Assembly: GCF_030160115.1 (NCBI RefSeq)
Contig: NZ_BSNS01000015.1
Span: forward strand, 79,053-143,052
Reading direction: 5' to 3'
Length of the DNA: 64,000 bases
Origin: Devosia nitrariae
GTDB lineage: Bacteria > Pseudomonadota > Alphaproteobacteria > Rhizobiales > Devosiaceae
How positions within the stretch are numbered: position 1 is the stretch's first letter; every line of letters begins with the position of its first letter. Positions 27,742-36,337 of the stretch are shown here, piece after piece. Under the pieces are notes generated by a model. The model was not told where the DNA came from. It did not search any database and saw nothing but the letters and a program-made list of their open reading frames with translations. Both the position numbers and the translations under genes were made by a program.

Positions 27742-28559
27742 ACCGCATTCCTGCACGCTTTGCCGCCTGCGCGGCCGCCAACCGTCCGGCGCTCGTCACC
27801 TTCGTCATGGCCGGCGATCCGGACCCGGCGACGAGCCAGGCCATCCTCGATGGTCTGCCTGCGGCCGGCGCCGATGTCATCGAACTGGGCATGCCCTTTT
27901 CCGATCCGATGGCCGATGGCGTCGCCATCCAGATGGCCGGACGGCGCGCCCTCGACGCCGGGCAGACCCTGCAGCAGACGCTGTCGATGGTCGAGAGCTT
28001 CCGCAAGACGGATGGCGAGACGCCGATCATCCTCATGGGCTACTACAACCCGATCTACATCTTCGGAGTTGATGCGTTCGTCGCTGCCGCCAAGGCTGCC
28101 GGGGTCGATGGCCTCATCATCGTCGACCTGCCCGCCGAAGAGGACGAGGAACTGTGCGTGCCCGCGCTTGCGGCCGGCATCAATTTCATCCGCCTGACCA
28201 CTCCCACCACCGACGACCGCCGCCTGCCTGCGGTGCTCAAGAACACCTCCGGCTTCGTCTATTACGTCTCGATGACCGGCATCACCGGCGCTGCCATCAA
28301 GTCGCGCGCCGCCGTTGCCGATGCTGTCCGCCGTATCAAGAGCCACACGGACCTGCCGGTCGCCGTCGGCTTCGGCATCAAGACCGCCGCAGACGCGGCC
28401 GAGTTCGGCCGTCATGCCGATGGAATTGTCGTTGGAACCGTGCTGGTGGATGCGGTGGGCAATTCGCTGGACAATGGCAAGGCTACGGGCGGCACCGTCG
28501 GCGCTGTGCGCGACATCGTGACGGACCTCGCCAGCGGTGTGAGGCTGGCCCGCGTCTGA
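27738..28559 (+). CDS. trpA: Tryptophan synthase alpha subunit
   Basis: Cleaves indole-3-glycerol phosphate. The 273-residue product has the catalytic Glu in [18 protein letters not shown], the Asp in [12 protein letters not shown] and the phosphate loop [13 protein letters not shown]. It is translationally coupled to trpB. Confidence 0.97.
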   Translation: MNRIPARFAACAAANRPALVTFVMAGDPDPATSQAILDGLPAAGADVIELGMPFSDPMADGVAIQMAGRRALDAGQTLQQTLSMVESFRKTDGETPIILMGYYNPIYIFGVDAFVAAAKAAGVDGLIIVDLPAEEDEELCVPALAAGINFIRLTTPTTDDRRLPAVLKNTSGFVYYVSMTGITGAAIKSRAAVADAVRRIKSHTDLPVAVGFGIKTAADAAEFGRHADGIVVGTVLVDAVGNSLDNGKATGGTVGAVRDIVTDLASGVRLARV

Positions 28560-28641
28560 TCCTCGTTGTCACGTAAGTCCGAACCCTCGCGCCTCCCTTG
28601 CGGGAAGGAAGGGGCGGTCCTCTCGAACCACCCCATATGTC

Positions 28642-29085
28642 CTATTGGACAATCGTAGGGGTCATTGCCGACACGGCACCTGCGTCCGCAACCGGCGTTT
28701 CGGGCAGTGAGGAGAGGTCGATCTCGGCAAGCTGGTCGGCGCACAGGTCAGCGGCCCCGTCGATCGGCTCGCGGTCGGCGAAGGTCACCCAGCCGCCGTC
28801 TTCGAGGATACCATCCCGGCTATAGGCGCTCTCCTCTTTGAGTGCTGTGAGGTTGGCGCGTGCATCCGGCGAGGCGAGGTACCGGTTGACGCAGATATCT
28901 GCCGCCAGTTGTGCCACCGCCTGCTCGGCTGCTTCATCCGCGCGGGCCTGGGCCGAGCCTCCCGTCACCCAGCCGCCCCAGGTGAAACCCACCACCATGG
29001 TCGCGATGGCGCAGCCGGCGCATGACCAGAACAGCACCGTCTTGCTGGCTTTGAAGTCGCGAAAGTTATCCGATATAGAGGGCAT
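28642..29085 (-). CDS. Single-pass membrane protein of unknown function
   Basis: A 147-residue protein I do not recognise. It has a short cytoplasmic N-terminus, one membrane helix (TVLFWSCAGCAIATMVVGFT) and a soluble region that begins Ala-rich and contains ADICVNRYLASPDARANLTAL and two later cysteines. The arrangement suggests a periplasmic domain with one disulfide. It is convergent with trpA and divergent from accD across an AT-rich gap. Confidence 0.65.
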   Translation of the reverse strand: MPSISDNFRDFKASKTVLFWSCAGCAIATMVVGFTWGGWVTGGSAQARADEAAEQAVAQLAADICVNRYLASPDARANLTALKEESAYSRDGILEDGGWVTFADREPIDGAADLCADQLAEIDLSSLPETPVADAGAVSAMTPTIVQ

Positions 29086-29458
29086 GGCTGCCTTCCTCCA
29101 CAGTTCTTATTGGAAGTCGATCCGACTGATCCGCCGGACTATGGTGGAATGATGGCACACTTAGGCCGAGAATGCGACCTAGCAAATTACATGATTAGTA
29201 TAGCCGTGGTGGGACGTAGAGATTGTATAAAGGTATTTTGACACCGCAATCTAGTTGTCTTGCTTGTCTCGCCAAAGTTGGCAGAATCTGAGCTTGCTGT
29301 TGCGCAAATTCTCTCACACAATTATGTGACTTGTGCGGTCGTGGTTGTGCACAGCCCGTGTGCCGCCGGCCATCACCTTTGCCCGTGGCTTATCCCCCTG
29401 ATAACATTCGCCACAATCGTTCCCTAAGTGACACCAAAGTTAGACCGAGAGACTCGCC
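29086..29458. other. AT-rich intergenic region upstream of accD
   Basis: 373 bp without a recognisable gene. It is visibly AT-richer than its surroundings around 29160-29350. It probably holds the divergent promoters of the unknown membrane protein and accD. Candidates for accD are TTGACA at 29238-29243, which lacks a good -10, and TTGCCC-N17-TAACAT at 29379-29407. Neither is strong. Confidence 0.4.
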
Positions 29459-30439
<981 letters not shown>

Positions 30440-30477
30440 GCGAATCGCTCAGCCATAATGCTATGAGAGCCGGTCGA

Positions 30478-30524
30478 TAGCGTTTTCGAGGAAAAGTGGG
30501 CGCACTTTCCGGTACGAGAACGCG
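30478..30524. repeat. Palindromic repeat, module 1 only
   Basis: TAGCGTTTTCGAGG and CGAGAACGCG pair around GAAAAGTGGGCGCACTTTCC. Module 2 is absent. It lies in the folC leader, 29 bp upstream of the chosen start. Confidence 0.6.
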
Positions 30525-30552
30525 ACGCAATGACAGACCGGAGCGTTTCCCC

Positions 30553-31845
30553 TTGTCCCGCACCGACGCGATATTGACGCGCCTCTTGGCGCTGCATCCC
30601 AAGCTGATCGATCTCAGCCTTGCGCGTATGGAGCGCCTGCTGGATGCCCTGGGGCGTCCGCAGGACCGGCTCCCGCCCGTCATCCATGTGGCCGGCACCA
30701 ACGGCAAGGGCTCGACCGTCGCATACCTGCGCGCCTTTCTCGAGGCGGCGGGTAAGCGCGTCCACGTCTATACGTCGCCTCAGCTCGTTCATTTCAACGA
30801 ACGCATCCGCCTTGCCGGTAAGCTCGTCGGCAACAGGCAGCTGAATGCCGCCCTCGAGCACTGCGAGGTGGTCAATGCCGGCGTGCCGATCACCTATTTC
30901 GAGATCACCACGGCGGCCGCCATCCATCTCTTTGCCAAAACGCCCGCCGATTACCTCCTGCTCGAGGTCGGGCTTGGCGGTCGCTACGACGCAACCAACG
31001 TGGTCGACAAGCCGCTGGGCGCCGTGATCACCCCGGTCTCGGTCGATCACATCGAATATCTGGGCTCCGACATCGGCGGCATCGCCCGCGAAAAGGCCGG
31101 CATCCTTAAAAGGGGGGCGCTCGCCGTAGTGGCGCGCCAGACCGAGGCGGGTCTCGCCGCGATCGAGGCCGAGGCCGCCAAGCTTGGCGTGACGCCTTTC
31201 CTTGCCGGACAGGATTTCGATTGCCACTTCGCCGATGGCCGCATGGTCTACCAGGATGAAGATGGGCTGCTCGACCTGCCGCCTCCCGCCCTCGCCGGGC
31301 CGCATCAGATCGACAATGCCGGCGTCGCCATAGCCGCCGCCCGCCATTTCGGTCTGCCGGTCAGTGCCGAGGAGATCGCCAGGGGCCTGCGCAGTGTCGA
31401 TTGGCCGGCGCGGCTGGCGCCTATCACCGGCCGGCTGCGCGATCTCATTTCACCTGATCAGGAGCTGTGGCTCGACGGCGGGCACAACGAGGCGGGGGGC
31501 AGGGTGCTCGCCGAGGCGCTGCACGACATGCACCGGCGCAACCCGCGCCCGCTCGTCCTCATCATGGGCACCTTCGCCAACAAGGACGCCGAGGGGTACC
31601 TGAAGCATTTCACCTCGATGCCCGAAATCGTGTTCACCGTGCCCATCCCAGGAGATCGGGCTGCATGGAAACCCTCAGCGCTGGCGGCGCTGGCCCGGCG
31701 TCTGGGGTTCGCTGCGCAGCCAAAGCGCGGCATTCCCTCGGCTTTGACCGCCGCCGCCAAAGTTCCCGGCGCCCGCATCGTCATCTGCGGCGCTCTGCAC
31801 CTTGCGGGCTCCGTTCTGGCCCTCGACGGTTCACCACCGCGATAG
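30553..31845 (+). CDS. folC: Folylpolyglutamate/dihydrofolate synthase
   Basis: Adds glutamate to folates. The 430-residue product has the P-loop VAGTNGKGST, YTSPQLVHFNERIR, ITPVSVDHIEYLG and DGGHNEAGG. The start is uncertain. TTG 30553 (followed by SRTDAILTRL) has GGAG 9 nt upstream, and no in-frame ATG exists near the N-terminus. The longer reading from GTG 30496 begins inside a palindromic repeat. Confidence 0.93.
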   Translation: MSRTDAILTRLLALHPKLIDLSLARMERLLDALGRPQDRLPPVIHVAGTNGKGSTVAYLRAFLEAAGKRVHVYTSPQLVHFNERIRLAGKLVGNRQLNAALEHCEVVNAGVPITYFEITTAAAIHLFAKTPADYLLLEVGLGGRYDATNVVDKPLGAVITPVSVDHIEYLGSDIGGIAREKAGILKRGALAVVARQTEAGLAAIEAEAAKLGVTPFLAGQDFDCHFADGRMVYQDEDGLLDLPPPALAGPHQIDNAGVAIAAARHFGLPVSAEEIARGLRSVDWPARLAPITGRLRDLISPDQELWLDGGHNEAGGRVLAEALHDMHRRNPRPLVLIMGTFANKDAEGYLKHFTSMPEIVFTVPIPGDRAAWKPSALAALARRLGFAAQPKRGIPSALTAAAKVPGARIVICGALHLAGSVLALDGSPPR

Positions 31846-32364
31846 TCGCTCTGCACAGAGGACTATCGCTCTTGGCGGTTGGTCAAATCCTCTACGCAGA
31901 GGTACTCGCTGCGGAGTATTGCGCCGATCCTCATGCGTCGACGTGGGGTGAATGCTGCGGCTTGCTCGCCAAGTTACGGACATGGCATCCGACAGCTACC
32001 GCATCCCGGCTCCCGTGCATGTTGCAGGCTCGGCTTGGGTCCTCGCGTCGAAGCGCGAGGATGACATCGCGGGGGGTGTCGCTTCAGTGCTGGAGTCGCA
32101 GCAACGTCTCCACATCATCGCCCAGGCCACGTGGAATGGGCACGACCGATCTCTCCGCCGACCACCGAGGACGCACCCCCACCGCTGTCATCCTCGCGCT
32201 TCGACGCGAGGACCCAGGCGGGGTGCGCAACATGCTCGGAGGGTGCGGGCGGTAGCTGGCGCGTGCCGTGCGTAACTCGATTGGCGCCATCTCTGCGATG
32301 AGATCGGCGGAGTGTCGGGCAGTCGATCAAAATCGCGTACTCCAGCACACCGGCGCGGCCACAC
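31846..32364. other. Intergenic debris between folC and trxA
   Basis: About 520 bp between the converging folC and trxA transcripts with no credible gene. Its middle holds a pair of inverted REP-like elements, and its right edge borders a decayed copy of the trxA 3' end. The rest shows no recognisable feature. Confidence 0.5.
32017..32235. repeat. Pair of inverted REP-like palindromes
   Basis: The left unit 32017-32066 and right unit 32186-32235 are reverse complements over most of 50 bp (GCATGTTGC, then TGGGTCCTCGCGTCGAAGCG with CGAGGATGACA). Each unit is itself a hairpin (TCCTCGCG/CGCGAGGA). The 119 bp between contain nothing recognised. This arrangement resembles a bacterial interspersed mosaic element and is unrelated to the CTAGAGC repeats. 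Confidence 0.8.
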
Positions 32365-32430
32365 ACCGCGTGGCTCTCCAGCCATTCGGTAAGGCCACTC
32401 GCCGGCACCATACCGGTCTTCATGTGCTCC
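32365..32430 (-). pseudogene. Remnant of a thioredoxin gene 3' end
   Basis: Reverse-strand translation gives HMKTGMVPASGLTEWLESHA, matching the end of the neighbouring trxA product, DMKIGAGTPKAGLTKWLESH. The DNA also aligns (GTGGCTCTCCAGCCATTCGG against GTGACTTTCCAGCCACTTGG). The frame runs past the stop position, and no upstream thioredoxin sequence or CGPC motif is found. It is a decayed partial duplication beyond the trxA terminator. Confidence 0.7.
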
Positions 32431-32448
32431 GGCCGGGTACCCCGCAAA

Positions 32449-32480
32449 GCAAAACGCCGTCGGTGGAGCCGACGGCGTTT
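32449..32480 (-). terminator. trxA intrinsic terminator
   Basis: On the minus strand AAACGCCGTCGG pairs with CCGACGGCGTTT around CTCCA, followed by TTGCTTTG. It lies about 28 nt beyond the trxA stop. Confidence 0.88.
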
Positions 32481-32507
32481 GGAGAATAAAAGTCCTGTTC
32501 CGGGGCT

Positions 32508-32831
32508 TTAGGCCGCGTGACTTTCCAGCCACTTGGTCAGGCCCGCCTTCGGAGTGCCAGCGCCGATCTTCATGTCGGCGGCCTCGCCGCCCTTGAAGAG
32601 GATCATGGTCGGGATCGAACGCACGCCGTACTTGACGGTGGTCGACGGGTTCTCGTCGACGTTGAGCTTGACGATCTTCACCTTGCCGGCCAGTTCCGCC
32701 GACAACTCGTCGAGAACCGGCGCGATCGCGCGGCACGGCCCGCACCACTCGGCCCAGAAATCCACAAGGACAGGTTCCTCGGAGTTCAAGACTTCCTCGC
32801 CGAAGTTGGCGTCGGAAACGTGTGTGGTCAT
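32508..32831 (-). CDS. trxA: Thioredoxin 1
   Basis: Cytosolic disulfide reductase of 107 residues with the active site FWAEWCGPCRAIAP, the cis-Pro in SIPTMILFKGGE and the terminal GLTKWLESHAA. The start MTTHVSDANF is preceded by AAGG. It follows addA on the same strand, as in many alphaproteobacteria. Confidence 0.97.
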   Translation of the reverse strand: MTTHVSDANFGEEVLNSEEPVLVDFWAEWCGPCRAIAPVLDELSAELAGKVKIVKLNVDENPSTTVKYGVRSIPTMILFKGGEAADMKIGAGTPKAGLTKWLESHAA

Positions 32832-32911
32832 CAGATTTGCCTTTTTGGTTGAAAAGCGGTGGTCTGTTTGTTCCAAAAGCTGGGCAGAGTCCAGTGCCGG
32901 TTCAATGCGGC

Positions 32912-35900
32912 TCACCCCAAGGTGAAGTCGGCCGTCCGCGCGGTCAGGAGGTCGCGAGGCAGATTCATTAACGATTCCATGGACGTCCACAAAATGGCCG
33001 CGCTGACGGTACGATCCGGGAAGAGCTGACCTGCAACCAACGCATAAAGTCCGAGCTGGGTTAGATAGTTCCCCGGCACGCTTTCCGGAGCCCCCGGTAG
33101 AGTCGCGTCGGATTTGTAGTCGACCACCAAAACACGGTTGTCGTCAACAACCAGCCGGTCGATACGACCGGCGAGCCGGACCGGTTTCCCGCCCCGCCTG
33201 AGATCGAGGAGAAACGGCACCTCCGCCCGGCTGTCGGCCTGGAAGAGATGTGCCAGATCCGGGCGCGAGAGGATTGAAATTGCTCTCTCGATGAGGCCTT
33301 TGTGCACGAATTCGTGATCGGGCAGCAACGTGACCAGCGCCTTTCCGGCAACCGCTCGCCGGCTTTCAGGCGGAACGCGCGGCAGGTGCTGCAGCAGGGC
33401 GTGGAGCGCGATGCCGGATCGACGCGCTTCCTCGGCGTCGCGCACCGCCTGTGCGGCCGTGTCGAACACCGGCGGGGGCACCGTTTCGGCAAAGGCTGAG
33501 GAAGGGCGCACCACCGGCCGATCCGCCGGCTCCGGCAGTTCGGCAAGCGTCAGCGGCGCTACGCGTGACAAAGCAATGGCAGGTGTGCCGGCCATCCGGG
33601 GCAATGCGACTTCCATCGGATAAACCAGCGCCCTTTCGCTTCCACCGGCATCCTCCTCGATGCGGGCAAATGGGCGTAGCGCCGTTTCTATGGCTTCATA
33701 CCATGTGCCTTTGACCTGCCCCTTGGCGTCCTTGCCGGGGGTGAGCGCACCGGTGACGTAGAGCGCCTCCTCGGCCCTGGTCATGCCCACATAGAGCTTG
33801 CGCCAGTACTCCTGGCCGAGGTTTTTCTCGCTCTCCTCGCGCAGGGCCAGGGTTTCATCCACGTGGTCGTCCTTGGCCGACGCGTGGATGAAGAGCGGTC
33901 CTCGCTCGTCTGTCACGATCAGCACGGGCTTGGCCGTCTGGCGGCCGTTCGGCTTGGTCGCGGCGTCGGCGAGGATGACCACCGGCGCCTCCAGCCCCTT
34001 GGCGCCGTGCACCGTCATGACCCTCACGCCCCCGCCGCGCTCGGCGAGGTCCCGTTTGATCGAAACCTCCTGGCCGCGCATGGCGGCAACAAACCCGGTG
34101 AGCGAGGGTTGCGCGTGCTGCTCGTGGGCGAGCGCCAGTTCCAGGAACTCGGCAAGGACGTCGTCCACCTCGGCGCCGAGCCGCGCGTGGAAGCGCTTAA
34201 GCCCGCCTTGTGGATAGAGGATGTCGGCAAAAAAGGTGAAGGGCCGTCCGAAATCCAGCCGGCTGCGCCATTGAGAGAGCTCCCCATAGGCGGCCGCGCC
34301 CCAAAGCACCCGCGTCTCGGCCAAAGCTTGCCACAGGCTCTTTCCGCCGCGTCCGGCGGCGATGGCGAAGAGGTCGTCTTCGGAGATATCGAACAGCGGC
34401 GAGCGCAGCACCGCGGCAAGCTGCAGGTCCTCACCGGTATTGGTGAGGACGTCGGCCAGCGCCAGCAGGTCCTTGACCGCGATGTGCTCGGTCACCTGCA
34501 GCCGGTCGGCGCCCGGCGTCGGCAGGCCTTCGGCATTGAGCGCCCGGATGATCTCGTTGAAGAGCGTCGAGCGCGACTGCACCAGCACCATCACGTCGTC
34601 GGCGCTCATGGCCTCGCCGTTGGCGAGCCTGCGCCCGCCATCGATCCAGCCGCGGATCTCGCGGGCAATGCGGCTAGCCACTTGCCTCGGTGCGCTCTGC
34701 TCGGCCGTCTCCACGGGCTTGAGCGGCCATTCGTCCGTCGGCACGGCCGGTCGCACCTGCTGCAGCGGCGGCCAGAGCGTGACCATGCCGCCCGCCTCCG
34801 TACGGGCGGTGTCGTGATGCACCTTCTGCTCGGCGAGCAGCGCGTTCTGGATGTCCTCCCGCGCGCAGACGAGGTCGACGGCATCCAGGATCGGCCGGAG
34901 CGTGCGGAAGCTGGTGTGGAGCTCGATGTGGGTGAAGCTCTTTTGTGCGGCCAGCGCCCGTCGGCCGTAGCCGCGTCCGGCCTCAACGAACAGGCGCGGC
35001 TCGGCGCCCTGGAATGAGTAGATCGACTGCTTCGGATCGCCGACCGAAAAGAGCGTGCGTGGGCGGGCGACCTGCCCCTCGCCCACGAAGAATTCCCGCG
35101 TCAGCGCCTCGACCACCCGCCATTGCTCAGGGTTTGTGTCCTGGCTTTCGTCGACGAGGATATGATGGATGCCTGCATCGAGCTTGTATTGCACCCAGAG
35201 CTGGTATCGTCCGTCTTCGAGGAGCGCGGCCAGCTTTTCGATGAGGTCGTCGAAGTCGAGCAGAGCGCGGGCCCGCTTGATGGCCTCGTAACGCCCGGTG
35301 ATTGCCGCCAATACGTCGAGCAGAGCGTCCGAGCGTTCGACGAGGCAGGCGGTCCTGCGCTCGGCGCAGAGCGCGGCGAGCCGGTTCGCCTCGACGAGCG
35401 CGAGGTCGGCCATTGCCCGGTCGGCCGCCTGGAACGCCTTGCTCGGGAACCGGGCCCGTACTGTAAAGTCAGCGGTAAGAAACGCACTCAGCCACCCGCC
35501 AAGCGAAGGCGCGTGGCGGTCGAGGCCGGCGAGCGCGTCTTCGAAACGGTTGCCGCCACGTTTTGGAGGGCAGCTGTCGAGGATGCGCGCGATCTCGTCA
35601 CTGCCGATCAGCCGGCCGGCAAGCATCTCGGCTTCGATCTCGGCCGAGCTGCGGCCGGCGAACCGCACGCGGCGTCTAAGATTCACCTTGGCGCCCGCCC
35701 GGTTGGCGAGCACAGCCTTGAGTCGGCGTCCTTCCGCCAATGCCGTGTCGATCGCCTCGCCGATCGAAAAATCGCTCATCAGGCCGAACAGCGTCTCGAC
35801 CGCTTCCGAACCCTCGTCTCCACGCAGGCCTCCGGCGAGCACCGCCTCGCGCGCTGCGCCCACCATCTGGACCCGTTCCACATCCTCGACGACGGTAAAG

Positions 35901-36337
35901 CCGAACGGCACGCCCGCCTCCAGCGGAAACCGGTGCAAAACGCTCTCGCAGAAGGCGTGGATGGTGACGATCTTGAGGCCCCCGGGGGTCTCCAGCGCCC
36001 GGGCGAAGAGAGTGCGTGCCCGCGCCCGCAGTGACGCGGTGACCAGTTGACCGAAGGCCTCGAGATGCCTGTCGAGCTCGACATCGGGCAGGATCGCCCA
36101 TTCCCCCAGCACCCGCGCCACGCGGTTGCGCATTTCGGCCGCCGCCGCCTTGGTGTAGGTGAGGCAGAGGATGGCCTCCGGCGCGACGTCCGCCAGCAGG
36201 AGCCGCAGCACGCGCTGTGTCAGGACGTGCGTCTTGCCCGAACCGGCATTGGCCGACACCCAGGCGGACCACTCCGGATGCGCCGCTCTGGCCTGGTTGG
36301 CGATGGTGTCGGTCGGCACCTGGAGCGATCGGCTCAT
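32912..36337 (-). CDS. addA: Double-strand break repair helicase-nuclease AddA
   Basis: Subunit of the AddAB recombination enzyme that resects DNA ends for RecA. The 1141-residue product has a UvrD-like helicase: Walker A ANAGSGKTHVLTQRV, ILCLTYTKAAAAEM, Walker B HHILVDESQDTNPEQW, and VMTVHGAKGLEAPVVIL. The C-terminal PD-(D/E)xK nuclease shows RLAGRIDRLVVDD and LVVDYKSD. The ATG overlaps the addB stop (ATGA). Confidence 0.95.
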   Translation of the reverse strand: MSRSLQVPTDTIANQARAAHPEWSAWVSANAGSGKTHVLTQRVLRLLLADVAPEAILCLTYTKAAAAEMRNRVARVLGEWAILPDVELDRHLEAFGQLVTASLRARARTLFARALETPGGLKIVTIHAFCESVLHRFPLEAGVPFGFTVVEDVERVQMVGAAREAVLAGGLRGDEGSEAVETLFGLMSDFSIGEAIDTALAEGRRLKAVLANRAGAKVNLRRRVRFAGRSSAEIEAEMLAGRLIGSDEIARILDSCPPKRGGNRFEDALAGLDRHAPSLGGWLSAFLTADFTVRARFPSKAFQAADRAMADLALVEANRLAALCAERRTACLVERSDALLDVLAAITGRYEAIKRARALLDFDDLIEKLAALLEDGRYQLWVQYKLDAGIHHILVDESQDTNPEQWRVVEALTREFFVGEGQVARPRTLFSVGDPKQSIYSFQGAEPRLFVEAGRGYGRRALAAQKSFTHIELHTSFRTLRPILDAVDLVCAREDIQNALLAEQKVHHDTARTEAGGMVTLWPPLQQVRPAVPTDEWPLKPVETAEQSAPRQVASRIAREIRGWIDGGRRLANGEAMSADDVMVLVQSRSTLFNEIIRALNAEGLPTPGADRLQVTEHIAVKDLLALADVLTNTGEDLQLAAVLRSPLFDISEDDLFAIAAGRGGKSLWQALAETRVLWGAAAYGELSQWRSRLDFGRPFTFFADILYPQGGLKRFHARLGAEVDDVLAEFLELALAHEQHAQPSLTGFVAAMRGQEVSIKRDLAERGGGVRVMTVHGAKGLEAPVVILADAATKPNGRQTAKPVLIVTDERGPLFIHASAKDDHVDETLALREESEKNLGQEYWRKLYVGMTRAEEALYVTGALTPGKDAKGQVKGTWYEAIETALRPFARIEEDAGGSERALVYPMEVALPRMAGTPAIALSRVAPLTLAELPEPADRPVVRPSSAFAETVPPPVFDTAAQAVRDAEEARRSGIALHALLQHLPRVPPESRRAVAGKALVTLLPDHEFVHKGLIERAISILSRPDLAHLFQADSRAEVPFLLDLRRGGKPVRLAGRIDRLVVDDNRVLVVDYKSDATLPGAPESVPGNYLTQLGLYALVAGQLFPDRTVSAAILWTSMESLMNLPRDLLTARTADFTLG

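Noticed and set aside
26973..28559. Apparent 528-residue fusion protein ending in TrpA
   Set aside because: The first half is an out-of-frame reading of trpB. The true trpA starts at the ATG coupled to the trpB stop.
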